DNA of 64,000 nt from Byssochlamys sp. IMV 00236 (lineage: Eukaryota > Ascomycota > Eurotiomycetes > Eurotiales > Thermoascaceae). Position numbers and translations under genes: made by a program. The stretch is taken from assembly GCA_001931875.2 (NCBI GenBank), contig MSJH02000792.1:204390-268389 (forward strand), written 5' to 3'. Within the stretch, counting starts at the first letter, position 1, and the number at the start of each line of letters is the position of its first letter. Shown piece after piece: positions 53,821 through 64,000 of this stretch. The notes beneath the pieces are model-generated. The model was given only the letters and a program-made list of their open reading frames with translations. It was not told the DNA's origin and did not search any database.

Positions 53821-55051
53821 ATGGGAGACCGATTCATTCGCGAACTGAGCGAATTGGGTGACTCTCTGGCATCCACAGACCCAGATCATCAAACTTTAGG
53901 ATCTAATGAATAACTGGCGCAACAAGTACTGTCTGACTTTTCTCCTACATCCTATAACCCTAAGACCAAAACAGTCTTACAAGCGTTCTTGGACCATCTC
54001 CCGATTTCGGGGAAACATGTCCTCAGTTATTACATCTCTGTAAACCAGGATGCAGCAGTTCTCACTGAACCGAGTGATCACCTTTGTGGTGCTATCCTGG
54101 CTCCCAGTAAGTTCATTTTCTATCCTACAACCATTGTCAACGTGCGACCCTGGAGTACTGATATGATTGATTCTTTTTTAGTGAGGGCTGCAGGTAATAA
54201 GACGCCCGCAGTAACACCAAGTCCCTTTGGAGATATCGATAATATCGCACAGGAACATACGGATTTAGCTATCTGTAAAAAACAAAGCCAACTAAAAGAA
54301 CTCTGTCTCAAGAGAGACAATTTCTGTTGTGCAATTACTGGCCTCTATGCTGGTGAATGTCGCGATAGATTTCCTGTCACTGATGATGCCTTCGAGGAAC
54401 GTTGTATTCCTACTAATGTATCTCATATTATCCCATTTGCATTGGGAAAGTTCAATAATCGTGTACAAGTAAGTTTCTCTCTTCCCTTTTCCTATTGTTC
54501 TTCCTCTTTTTAATGCTAATTTCAAATTTCGAAATGTCACAGGAATCTAGAATTTTCACCATCTGGACCTCGCTTTTTCATTATTTCAGGACCTAAAAGG
54601 TGTCATGAGGCCGGATTTGATTAACGAGCCACGGAACGTGATGACGATGTCGCAGTCACTAAGCACTGAATTCGGGAAACTGTCATTCGCTCTGGAGAGC
54701 ACGGTTAGTCTAAACCTGAAACTATGTTACTGATAATTATACTTATAAGTTTAGAATGAGGATAATGTTTACTCCATTAAGACGTATTGTGGATTCCCCG
54801 GGTTATATCTTTACCATCCCGATCATGGCCGTGTACAGCAAGTTCGCTTGACCAAGCCCTTCAACAACGATACTGAACTTCCTAGCCGTGTCCTTCTGGA
54901 GATACATGCCGCTATTGCCAGAATTTATCACACATCAGGCGCAGTGGAAAGTATTGAAGAAATTCTCCGTGATCGCGAAGAGCTGTGCCAGTTAGCAGAA
55001 GACGGGAGCACGAATATTGCGGATATTTTATCAGTCCTGGTTGCAGTTTGA
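53821..55051 (+). pseudogene. HNH-nuclease-domain protein with an in-frame stop at codon 31
   Basis: A member of the fungal HNH family that is often expanded in aspergilli; its role is unknown. The frame joins 53821-54106, 54182-54468, 54590-54703 and 54755-55051 (327 codons), with all four exons open except TAA at 53911-53913 (codon 31). The N-terminal DRFIRELSELGDSLAS segment and the ISGKHVLSYYISVN region look coding on both sides of the stop. The HNH core shows CCAITG (144-149), SHIIPF with His177, and NEPRNVMTM with Asn207. The residue where I expect the last His of the motif is Ser216, so nuclease activity is doubtful. Two escapes are possible: an in-frame 117-nt intron (53858-53974, weak GTGACT donor) that removes the stop, or a downstream start. 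I call it a probable pseudogene, not a certain one. Confidence 0.65.
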
Positions 55052-55986
55052 ACCTGGTCCCTAATGCAATTATAACATTGGTCGGACTAGCGTTGGACAC
55101 GTGTAACCTTAATCCATAGCATAGAGTAATAACACACGCGAGATGAAAAGGCTTTTTGATATGTTGCTTGGTGCTGTTTATTTCATGGCTGATCTCCGAT
55201 TCATGACCGATTCATTCTTCTTCCGCTTTTTTTTTTCGGAAAGACCATCACAAGCCAACTTCTAGGTAATAATAATAATAATAACCTTGCTTGCTTTGGC
55301 CCCCGATTCTTCCGATTTCCATACGGCCGATCACCTTTAGTTAGTCGTACGGGACAGCCAACAATGCCACTCTATGGAACAGTTTGCGCAGGGGTGAGCT
55401 TTAGCTGCTATCATGAGGAGCTTAATACATGTAAGTCCACTCGGAAGATTTACATCCCAGATCGCACCGACTGCGCCATGGCAGATTGCAATCCCATCGA
55501 GGCCATCGGCATCCCTTCGGCCGCCAGCTAGGGCAGCCCGGGCCGACTCCCTCAGCCCTATCTACGGTAGTCACTATCTTATTCTTGACTAGCACGGCTT
55601 GAAAAAGGTCATTGTCCGCTCCCCGGATTGCCGAAAAAAAGAGCCGAGAGGAAGAATAATGATCTCGAATACCAATAGATGGCGTGCTTGATTCTTTTCA
55701 GAAACCGAAGTGATCTGCCGTGCTGTTTTCAGTGGATTCGGTGGAGCCATCCGTGGAGTTCTACTCCAGTATGGAACAATGGCGAACTGGGACAAAGAAA
55801 CTGGTCGCATCGAATCAGAAAGCTATTCTGGGTTTGATAGTACGCGATACCCTAGCTGAGCGAACAATGGCTAGATGATTTCACGGTCTCGTTCGGTGCC
55901 GATACTACTTAAATTCGGCCGGATCCTGAAGTTGATCAAACTGCTCCTCTGATCGGGATGGGCAACTCAGACTACCTAGGTATCGC
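55052..55986. other. Intergenic region upstream of the MFS transporter
   Basis: Contains an AATAAT run near 55267-55283. No gene is supported. Confidence 0.55.
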
Positions 55987-57687
55987 ATGGCTGCTGAGCC
56001 GGACAAGTCACTACTGTTGATCCCCATCATGCCCGATATCGAGGCCGCTCCGGGAAGGTCCTCCAGACCCGACAAGATCCCCTACTGGAGGTTGCTTACG
56101 GACCAGAGTCCCATCACTTCGGAGATCCTCGACTTCAAGTATGCCGGTTCGGGAACAGAGCAAGATCCGTTTGTCGTCGAATGGATCCCGAACGACCCTC
56201 GCAATCCACGGCTCTTCAGCGCAAAGACAAAGTGGCTGTATACGATGATGATGACTCTCGCGACCTTCGGGGTCTCGCTGACATCGTCAGCCTATACAGG
56301 AGGCGTTGACAGCATCATGGCGGAGTTCAATGTCAGCGATGAGATCACCACCATAGGAGTCTCACTGTTCGTGCTGGGTTTCGCTCTTGGTCCCCTGATC
56401 TGGGCACCGCTCAGTGAGTTGATCGGGCGCCAGGTGGTGTTCTTCGGAACATACTGTGCCCTTGTGGCCTTCTGTTCGGGTTCGGCAGGTTCGCAGAATA
56501 TCTGGACCCTGTTAATCCTTCGATTCTTCGCCGGCTCATTTGGTTCCTCGCCCATGACCAATGCGGGCGGAGTCATCGCCGATATCTTCGATGCCGACAA
56601 CCGGGGTTTGGCCACGACGCTTTTCGCAGGAGCACCGTTCCTGGGTCCTACATTGGGACCCGTAGTCGGTGGCTTCTTGGGAGAGAATGCAGGATGGAGA
56701 TGGGTCCAAGGATTCCTAGGCGCATTCACTGGCGTTATCTGGATCTCTTGCAGCTTGTTGGTCCCCGAAACTTATGCACCGCTACTGCTTCGAAAACGAG
56801 CTGCAAAGCTTTCCCAGCTCACAGGCAAGGTCTACGCCAGCCATCTCGAGATACAAACCGGCAAGATAACCATCGTCGATGCGTTCAAGGGGGCCCTTTC
56901 ACGGCCCTGGATCCTCCTTTTTGCGGAACCGATCGTCCTGCTCCTGTCAGTCTACATGGCCATTGTATATGGCACGTTATATATGCTCTTTTCCGCCTTT
57001 CCCATCGTCTACCAAGAACAACGCGGCTGGAGTGCTGGAATCGGAAGCTTACCATTTATGGGCGTCATGGTGGGTATGATGAGTGCAGTGGCATATAACA
57101 TGTGGGACAACAAACGATTTGTGAAAATCTATAAAAAACACCACGGCTTCGCTCCTCCAGAGGCTCGTCTCCCACCCACAATGATGGGAGGCATCATCAT
57201 TCCAATCGGCCTTTTCTGGTTCGCCTGGACGTGCGGCCTCAACGTCCACTGGATTGTCAGTATCATTGCAGCCGCCCCATTCGGCTTCGGGATGGTGTTG
57301 GTCTTCCTAGGAGTCATGAACTATTTGATTGACGCTTATACCATCTACGCTGCCTCCGTCCTTGCCGCGAACTCCATCGTCCGATCCACCTTCGCCTGCG
57401 CATTTCCCCTTTTCGCCAAATACATGTACCAGGGTCTCGGCGTCAATTGGGCCTCCTGCATTCCTGCCTTTCTAGCCCTAGCCTGCGTTCCGTTCCCGTT
57501 CATATTCTACAAGTACGGACCGGCCGTGAGGCGGAAGTGCAAGTACGCTGCCGAAGCGGACGACTTCATCAGAAAGCTTGCTGAAAAGGCTCTCCAGACT
57601 GAGGGCACGACAACAGAGAAGAATTCTGATACTGAATTATCTGAGATTCCACATGCGGAAGAGGAGACCGTCCGCAAGGATGAATAG
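55987..57687 (+). CDS. MFS transporter, DHA1 drug:proton antiporter type
   Basis: A plasma-membrane exporter of the 12-span DHA1 class, which includes fungal multidrug and polyamine carriers. It is a single exon of 566 aa to the first stop. The N-terminal cytosolic region ends in DPFVVEWIPNDPRNPRLFSA, a typical lead into TM1. The loop 2-3 motif is GPLIWAPLSELIGRQ, and the antiporter motif C is GAPFLGPTLGPVVGGFLG in TM5. About twelve hydrophobic spans follow. After the TAG at 57685-57687 the same frame stays open for 70 more codons to TGA at 57898-57900. That stretch is Ser/Arg-rich and contains GNPYDIDRVNTRNS, which looks like a transporter tail, so the stop may be a recent truncation or may be read through. 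The substrate is unknown. Confidence 0.9.
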   Translation: MAAEPDKSLLLIPIMPDIEAAPGRSSRPDKIPYWRLLTDQSPITSEILDFKYAGSGTEQDPFVVEWIPNDPRNPRLFSAKTKWLYTMMMTLATFGVSLTSSAYTGGVDSIMAEFNVSDEITTIGVSLFVLGFALGPLIWAPLSELIGRQVVFFGTYCALVAFCSGSAGSQNIWTLLILRFFAGSFGSSPMTNAGGVIADIFDADNRGLATTLFAGAPFLGPTLGPVVGGFLGENAGWRWVQGFLGAFTGVIWISCSLLVPETYAPLLLRKRAAKLSQLTGKVYASHLEIQTGKITIVDAFKGALSRPWILLFAEPIVLLLSVYMAIVYGTLYMLFSAFPIVYQEQRGWSAGIGSLPFMGVMVGMMSAVAYNMWDNKRFVKIYKKHHGFAPPEARLPPTMMGGIIIPIGLFWFAWTCGLNVHWIVSIIAAAPFGFGMVLVFLGVMNYLIDAYTIYAASVLAANSIVRSTFACAFPLFAKYMYQGLGVNWASCIPAFLALACVPFPFIFYKYGPAVRRKCKYAAEADDFIRKLAEKALQTEGTTTEKNSDTELSEIPHAEEETVRKDE

Positions 57688-57900
57688 GAGGAAAGTATAT
57701 TCCGTGAATCTACCAGTACCACCAGCGATGAAATACACTCGATCCATTCCGCTGCGACCGTCGAACCAGCAGATACTGTCTACCAGGGTAATCCGTATGA
57801 TATCGACCGCGTCAATACGAGGAATTCCGTTATCACGCACCGGTCTCGATCCCGGTCGAGGTCTGTCCAGAGTCGGCGCAAGGGGTGGCTTCGCCTTTGA
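57688..57900 (+). other. In-frame coding-like extension after the MFS stop codon
   Basis: Seventy codons continue the MFS reading frame after TAG and end at TGA. They are acidic and Ser/Thr-rich at first, then carry the GNPYDIDRVNTR segment and an Arg-Ser repeat (RSRSRSRS). I see no splice pair that would remove the TAG with an intron of normal size. Confidence 0.6.
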
Positions 57901-58329
57901 ATATATATATGCACAAAGACATAATTCCTAATCGTGTTCGGCGTGATAATTATCTGTCTATCAATTATTATTTTTTTCGTTTCTTATGTCTATACTTATA
58001 CCCCTTTGAGCGTTGAGCGAGATACAGGAATAGCGTTGGATATAAGTTATGCCTGAAATGAGTGCATGTGTGTATACATATAGACAAAAAGTAGTTCTTA
58101 TGAGCTATGATTGATGAATTCATACTTTTTCTAGCATCTTTTGAATCTAAATGTTTACGGGAATGCGAAACATTGTCGGATGCAGATCAAGGATGTGGAA
58201 CGCCTCTTATGATATTAAAACACTAGAGTACAGACAAGTCAACGATTAAGCTTATTCGTTTCTTTGCGACATGAAGTAGACCCAGTCATATCTCGTGACC
58301 TTCAAAAAAGGAATGATCAGGGATAGGAA
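57901..58329. other. Convergent AT-rich intergenic region
   Basis: 3' flanks of the MFS and decarboxylase genes. No gene is seen. Confidence 0.6.
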
Positions 58330-59560
58330 TCACTGCTCTTTTTGTCCGCTGGGGTTTGTTGCACGACCCATACTCATGCCAACTTCGACGTCAACCATTA
58401 TTTTCTGGTGGCTGAGCTTCTCAAGGTCTTCATCGAACTGGATCCGGCCCTGTTCGAAAGCGACAATGATGCTAGAGCCACCGAATTGGAAGAGGCCGAT
58501 CTCGTCACCCTTTTCGACTTGGTGGCCGGGTGTGCGCAGGGGTTCGTGGATCCTGTATTAAAGAGTGAGATGTTAGTAGAGTCGCGAAGGGGAAGTTACT
58601 GACAAGGGCGATGAACTTACTCTACCGTCCCGACGTCAGTTGCACCAATAGCGACAAATAGGACCTGTCCAAACTCTTCGGTCTCGATACAGACGCAGCA
58701 TCGTGCGTTCTGAGTGAGGATATTTACAGAGCTTTGTAGGCAGAGCGGATCTACTTGGTAGTAGTCGCCGGGAATGCTCTTAAACCATCGAACAGTTCCC
58801 TTAACAGGAGAGTGGTAGCGGTGGTAATCCTGAGGACTCAGTCGGAAGCTGGCAACTGCGCCATCGTGCCATGGCTTTGCACGGTCCTGGTCTGCAATGA
58901 GGTTCCCCATTGTGAAGTTTTTGCCTTTGATCCAGAGCTCTTTAGTCTTGGAAACGGTTGAATACACCACTACACGCGAATCAGCTACTATTACGGCCTT
59001 TGTTGGGTCGTCCTTTTCGTAGATAGGTCGGCTCCCGGGAGCATGTTTTCGAATAAAGAAGTCTTCGAACGTTGGGTACTCTGATATATCGGATGGTTCG
59101 AACTCGGACATATCAATGTGATAGAAGTCAACGAAGTTGGCGATCTGACGCTTAGAGCGCGGCCTTCCTTCAATCCAGCCTGTACGGGAAGTTGCGAAAA
59201 AGGGTCAGTCTCAAAGAATACGCCTGCATGGTTTGATGCCTCAATGCTGGGCTCACCTGCATATAGATTCTTCTCATGCGTCCAAAGACGAAGCAGATGC
59301 GTCTGATCGATCCATTCCGTAAGCCGGTTAAAGAGAAAGAGCATCTTGACTTTCTTCCATAGGGGCTGCTGTTCACGCTTGAATTCGCGGCTCTTTCGAT
59401 CGAGAGTCATCCGTCCAACCTCGCGATTCTGGCATAGTTTCACCAGGGCTAGGGCCCTGTTGGTCCATTCGTGTGCCCAATTGATTAGGTATCCCAACAT
59501 GTCGCGGCTGATTGCAGTGTTTCTATTTTCCGCCTGAAAATGTAGATAGCCCGTAAACAC
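58330..59560 (-). CDS. Phosphatidylserine decarboxylase family protein
   Basis: A pyruvoyl-dependent enzyme family that converts phosphatidylserine to phosphatidylethanolamine. Supported exons in coding order are: one from at least 59500 down to 59257, then 59179-58621, then 58552-58330. From the ATG at 59500 this gives 341 aa. The frame is open to 59560, and a TTTTCAG acceptor near 59538 suggests a further 5' exon that I could not place. Motifs are PTFEDFFIRK, SPQDYHRYHSPVKGTV (Asp and His of the catalytic set) and FGGSSIIV. The last is the self-cleavage site, GGSS in place of the common LGST; on this start Ser294 would become the pyruvoyl group. There is no obvious mitochondrial presequence or membrane anchor in the visible part. 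Such short forms can be accessory paralogues. Confidence 0.85.
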
Positions 59561-60546
59561 GGTTCTTCAAACGGAGATGTGCTATTCAATTCACGTCTCC
59601 GATGAGAATTGAAAATCCCTGACTGCTGAGGAATCTTAAATAATCACACGTCCAAACATCAAGGGCCCTGTTGGGTTGGTTGGCAGGATATCTCCTGTAC
59701 TATATTCATTGCCTTGATCGTCATCCTCGTCATCATCATCAATATTAACGATAGTTAAATGGTTCTGACATCAGTGTTATGTCAGACGGTCAGTACAATC
59801 CGGAGAGAAAAGAAAGTTGAAGCCATAAACTGCAATCAACATCATGAATGCTCGTTCCATGGTAAATCTCTCTCTCCGATGGCAGAATTCTTTTTCCGCT
59901 GTGCCTTGCAGTAGCCAGGAAAGGCCCATCGCCATGTGGATGTTCTAGTGTGAATTAAGTATTAGTATGGGAAAGGCGAGGCTTCCAGACGATTTGGCGA
60001 GAGCGGTCGAGCCTCCCCCGTGTCTGTTTTCCCCGCAAAAACCGACCGTCTCCGCGATGTCAGAACTTTCACCCGAAGCAGGGACGCAGTGCTGTCGAAG
60101 TCATCAGGCTGATTGAAACTAGAGGCCTGAACCTCCAGACGGTCTGGTTTATTGCTTCCTGGGACACGATACTGTCCCGATCGGCGACGAGGAGGTTGAA
60201 CATCCCGTTGAAACGGCAGGGCGCGGCGGTGAAAACTGTGTGCGCAACATAGTGGAATTTCTATATAAAGAGCTTGACGGCTTGGATAAACGCCACTGCG
60301 ATTTCCAAGCTCTGTTATTGGAATATCATCACTGTATGGGCCGAAATGGACATGCCCCGTGATGGATGACTTGCGGGGAGCCGGCTAGATTCTCGAGGGC
60401 TGTGCAATACGATTGCAGAAGACACGACGTTGAACTATCTGCTCTCCAGTTGCTAGTCCTGTGCTCTTGGGATAGACTGCTGTTTAGTCTCTTCAGAGGA
60501 AAGTAGTATTGCCTGTCTCACGGCCCGGCTCACGCTACGCGATATC
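59561..60546. other. Divergent promoter region of the decarboxylase and C2H2 regulator
   Basis: May hold a 5' exon of the decarboxylase gene. On the minus strand, about 59640-59750 reads as an acidic open stretch (DDDDEDDDQGNEYSTGD), but I found no splice that links it to a start codon. Confidence 0.5.
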
Positions 60547-63538
60547 ATGGCAAGTTCGAAACGCCCAGGTGGTTATGACACCACCTCGGATTCTCAGCTG
60601 AACGACCAGATGGCAAGAGACCAATCCGCAGAATGGGTCAATCAACAGAAGCCAACAAATTCCAGAAAGCGATTCATGTGTCACTACCCAGGCTGCGGGA
60701 AGCTCTATTCGCGGGCAGAGCATCTCGAGAGGCACGCTCTCAACCGTATGTGATCAGGAATTCAGATCTGTGCGCAGTGGCTAATGTTCCATACCAGATG
60801 CTCCTAAAGAGATCTTTCATTGCACCTTCCCAAATTGCAAACGCCGATTCGTTCGGCAAGATCTCTGTGCTCGTCATCTCAAACGCCATATGGGACGCGG
60901 TGGCTCAGGTCTGCTGAAAAGATCAAGTAGCGCACCGGACGCACTTGCTAAGGAAGCTGAGAGAAATTCGAGTATTGCACAGGGGGGTCTGCAGTCTCCT
61001 AGTAAGACAATGTGTAGGGCGGTAATCACTCAGCAATCGCCATCTTCAGCGACATCCGGGACCCCCAGACTCGATGTGGATCAATCTGCTTCCGGTAGAG
61101 ATGCTCAGCAACACCAGCACACCGATTCTGTGACCCAGGAAGTTGGGGTCGTGCCACGTCTAGGTTGGAACAATCCAATGCCTGGGCACCACAAACGTGG
61201 CGATTCGAATCATATCTCAAGTTCACATGTGGGATGGACGCCCAGCAGAGTCCCCGTTCAGCAGGATAATCTGACCTCGCCTACTCCCCACATACAGGCC
61301 AATAGACAAGCTCTAGATTCGCATGGCTCACCAGCAAACTGGGCCTCACCCAGCGGTCAGTCATACCTGCTTGGGTCTCAAATCATGCCACAAGAGACAG
61401 CAAGGCAAGATACAATGTCTAGGGAAGACCGGCAATTCACAATTACACAGCCTCCCGGATATTTGTCAATCTCTGCCAATGCACAGGCCTCACATGGTGG
61501 TGCCCCGATAGCAGGGATGGTAGAGACTCTGAACGATCAGTCACTTTCTGAATCCCCATCTTCAATCAGGAATGATTTTACGGCATGGTTCTTTGACAGC
61601 TCTCAAAATTTCTATGACAGTCTCAATGTCACGGGTACACAGCCTTTTCTGGGAGCAATGGACTTTGGAGGGGCTCCAGCGACATCAGCGTTACCGGATC
61701 ACTGGACGAGTCCATTCGATGATCCTACTCGACATTCAACTGAACTGCCAGGTCGGACGAATTTTGACGCCTTCGGCAATGGAACTGGACAGTCTACAGA
61801 TACAACCCTTTCTCCCGGCCGCTGGAGGTATCTGATCGAATTTATGCGGGTGCGATTTGTTGGAGGCAACGAACCAGCTGGTCTGTTCTACCGAGAGGAG
61901 ATTCTAGGAGGTGACCATGATGACAACCAGCATATTCTCAGTCTACATTCGATGAGATGCTACGTCACCTCCTACTGGCAGAATTTCCATGATCAGTTCC
62001 CGATCTTGCATCGACCCACGTTCTCAGCGGACAGAGCTCCGGACCTTTTACTGCTCACTGTCATGGCTCTGGGTGCTTCATTGCTCACCAAGGAGCATAA
62101 TCCTGTGGCAACACCAGCCGCCCATCGTTTTGCTAATTTTATAGCATGGCATGTCAGATGGCAAATATATATGGATGGACATTTCCACCCACCAGCAAAG
62201 CTCTGGATTTTTCAGACCTTACTCTTGTTGGAAGTCTATGAGAAGATGAATGCAACCCGCTCTCTCCATGAAAGAGCCAATGTGCATTCGCCTCTCACTG
62301 TCAATCTTATGCGCAGAAGCACAGCCCTTTACGAGGACCTCAGCATCAATCACTCCCAGAAAACCGCGATGTCGCCCCAAGAATGGTGGGATCGATGGAT
62401 AACTGCCGAGGCCACTAGACGGGTCGCTTATGGCGCCTTCTTTCTAGATGCGACACATGCAATCATGTTTGGTCATCCTGCCATTATGGTCGTGCAAGAG
62501 ATACGTCTTCCCTTGCCTTGTGATGAAGCCTTGTGGTCCGCCACATCGCCAGCTGAAGTTGGCATGGTAGAATCATGCCTTCATGCAAACGCAATCAAGC
62601 CGACAACTTTCCTGCAGGGTCTGAAGCGGACCCTCACTGGCCGTAAAGTCCGTACAAACACGTTTGGCCGGATTGTTCTGATGGCAGGCCTCCTCTCCAT
62701 TTCCTGGCATATGCGTCAGAGAGAGCAACAAATGGCGACGCTCGAAGTACCGCAAGCAATGGCTGTCCCTGACATGTGGCGAACAACTCTAGTGGAGGCA
62801 TTCGACTTTTGGAAAAGAGATTTTGACGAGAACATGAACCACATGCAAACAGCACCGAATGGTTGGCAGACGTGGGGAGCACCGTTCGATCAAATGAGTG
62901 TGAGCGACCATGCCACAGTTCTTCATCACCTCGGCCATCTGGCGATGCATATCGATATTGCAGACTGTCAGATTGCAGCCGGTGCCCGTATTATAACAAG
63001 CCGAGCGATCACTGTTGCTGATCGTGAGCGAGTAAGCGAGAAGATGACCAAGTGGTGCAGATCTGAAAATGCGCCGCAAGCCGTTCACCATGCCGTACAG
63101 CTCCTCCACAAGTTCCTAATACGGCATTGCGATCCTGTGGGCGTTGGCCTCCGAGTATACAGTACTCGAGATGATCGCCTTCTCTGTCGTCCCTGGGTGC
63201 TTTACTTTGCTGCTTTGGTTGTCTGGTGTTACAGTCATTTCAAAAGAAAACTGAATACGCTACTCAGTTCCACTACGTCTGCTATGACCCGCCACGAGCA
63301 AGTGGCCTACTCACCGTCCGCTGATTATGCTGGAGTCGAACATTTTTTAAGAAACGCGGCATTTAAGCCGCCCGCAGAGATCGCACTTCTCGAGTTTGAG
63401 GAGCGAAACGTTTCTGATATGCTGCACCTTCTTCAGATGTCTTTCCAAGAATCACGGTGGGAACTGCTTCACGAAGCGGCCAACAGGCTGAGAGACGCCA
63501 TTTCCATTTCTTGCAATGAAGCATGGTCCAGGGCATGA
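60547..63538 (+). CDS. C2H2 zinc-finger and fungal-domain transcription factor
   Basis: A nuclear regulator of 979 aa encoded by exons 60547-60745 and 60798-63538. Two C2H2 fingers (C-x4-C-x12-H-x3-H) lie at the N-terminus: Cys45, Cys50, His63, His67 and Cys75, Cys80, His93, His97. The intron falls inside the codon of His67, so calling only the big open frame would lose both fingers. A long Ser/Gln/Pro-rich linker follows. The fungal transcription-factor domain begins around residue 400 (YWQNFHDQFPILHRPTF, LLTVMALGASLLT). This finger-plus-domain layout is known in ascomycete regulators. It sits next to a transporter and a lipid enzyme, which is compatible with local regulation but does not show it. 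Confidence 0.92.
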
Positions 63539-64000
63539 TGTTATTGACAAATTATACTATATTAGCTGAATATTTACCTATAAATCGGCCTAGTATTGCC
63601 GATTTCGAGTCCAAGTACAGCCACTCGGCTTCTGGATCGTTGTGACAAGGCCATATCTTGACGAATGCGTAGTCTGATACGTCGTTTCATGTACAGTACT
63701 ATATTCACAGATCAACATTTAGTAAGAGATACCCACTTTCAAGACTTTTTCTATAAAGAAATGTCCTGTTTCTGTAAGAAATTGGAATCTTCGTCAGATG
63801 CCCAGGTGGAGTTGAGGTTATTCAGTATCAGCTCCACAATACACAATTATAATATTCCAGTTGCTGCAGAAAGATAAATTCATCCGATCATTCGGAGAAT
63901 GGAAGATATATTTTATGCCAGGGCTATAGATCTATCATTGAAACTCTAGACGAAAGCCACACAAGTAGCCCGATAGATATATGCAAAAAAAAAAAAAAAA
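63539..64000. other. AT-rich 3' flank ending in a poly-A run
   Basis: No gene is supported. The window ends in 16 consecutive A (63985-64000), cut by the window edge. Confidence 0.6.

Noticed and set aside
63985..64000. Poly-A at the window end as a possible retroposon tail
   Set aside because: Cut by the window edge, with no element or target duplication visible upstream.

Overview
The window reads as a stretch of nuclear genome from a filamentous ascomycete, most likely an Aspergillus-like member of the Eurotiales. Genes have short introns (about 50-120 nt) with GTRNGT-type donors. The protein set is typical of that group: two Zn2Cys6 regulators and one C2H2 regulator with the fungal transcription-factor domain, a 7-TM fungal rhodopsin-domain protein, a fungal HNH-domain protein and a DHA1-type MFS transporter. 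The species cannot be named from sequence alone. All exon models are hand-built from splice signals and reading frame.

Layout. 1-5740: long gene-poor, microsatellite-rich DNA ahead of a Zn2Cys6 regulator (5741-8384). 9349-12587: prefoldin subunit 4 (-) and ATG27 (+), divergent. 13798-20524: sulfotransferase-like protein (-) and Hsp104 (+), divergent; a gapped heat-shock element lies in the shared promoter. 20950-29277: secreted serine carboxypeptidase, RDH54/RAD54B recombination ATPase and an APC-family permease, all on the minus strand. 32213-33601: rhodopsin-domain membrane protein (+). 33602-41157: 7.5 kb without a gene, whose right half is AT-rich and looks decayed. 41158-50816: SRP subunit Sec65, a nine-exon Zn2Cys6 regulator, TCTP (-) and the sphinganine C4-hydroxylase BasA/Sur2. 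51286-52590: an orphan 434-aa ORF (-). 53821-63538: an HNH-domain gene, an MFS transporter, a phosphatidylserine decarboxylase family protein (-) and a C2H2 regulator.

Most of the window is conserved housekeeping: protein folding (prefoldin, Hsp104), autophagy, SRP targeting, recombination, sphingolipid and TCTP genes. The right end looks more accessory. Two neighbouring genes there carry single in-frame stop codons inside otherwise intact frames: HNH codon 31 (TAA) and MFS codon 567 (TAG, followed by 70 open codons that look like a transporter tail). These are the most concrete oddities, and only RNA or population data can tell mutation, splicing and readthrough apart.

Other signals worth a second look are a 9-mer, TACGGAGTA, seen seven times and only between genes (one pair forms a perfect 16-bp palindrome), the AT-rich island, and a Hsp104 promoter with phased GAA/TTC units. 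I did not find a convincing previously undescribed multi-gene system.
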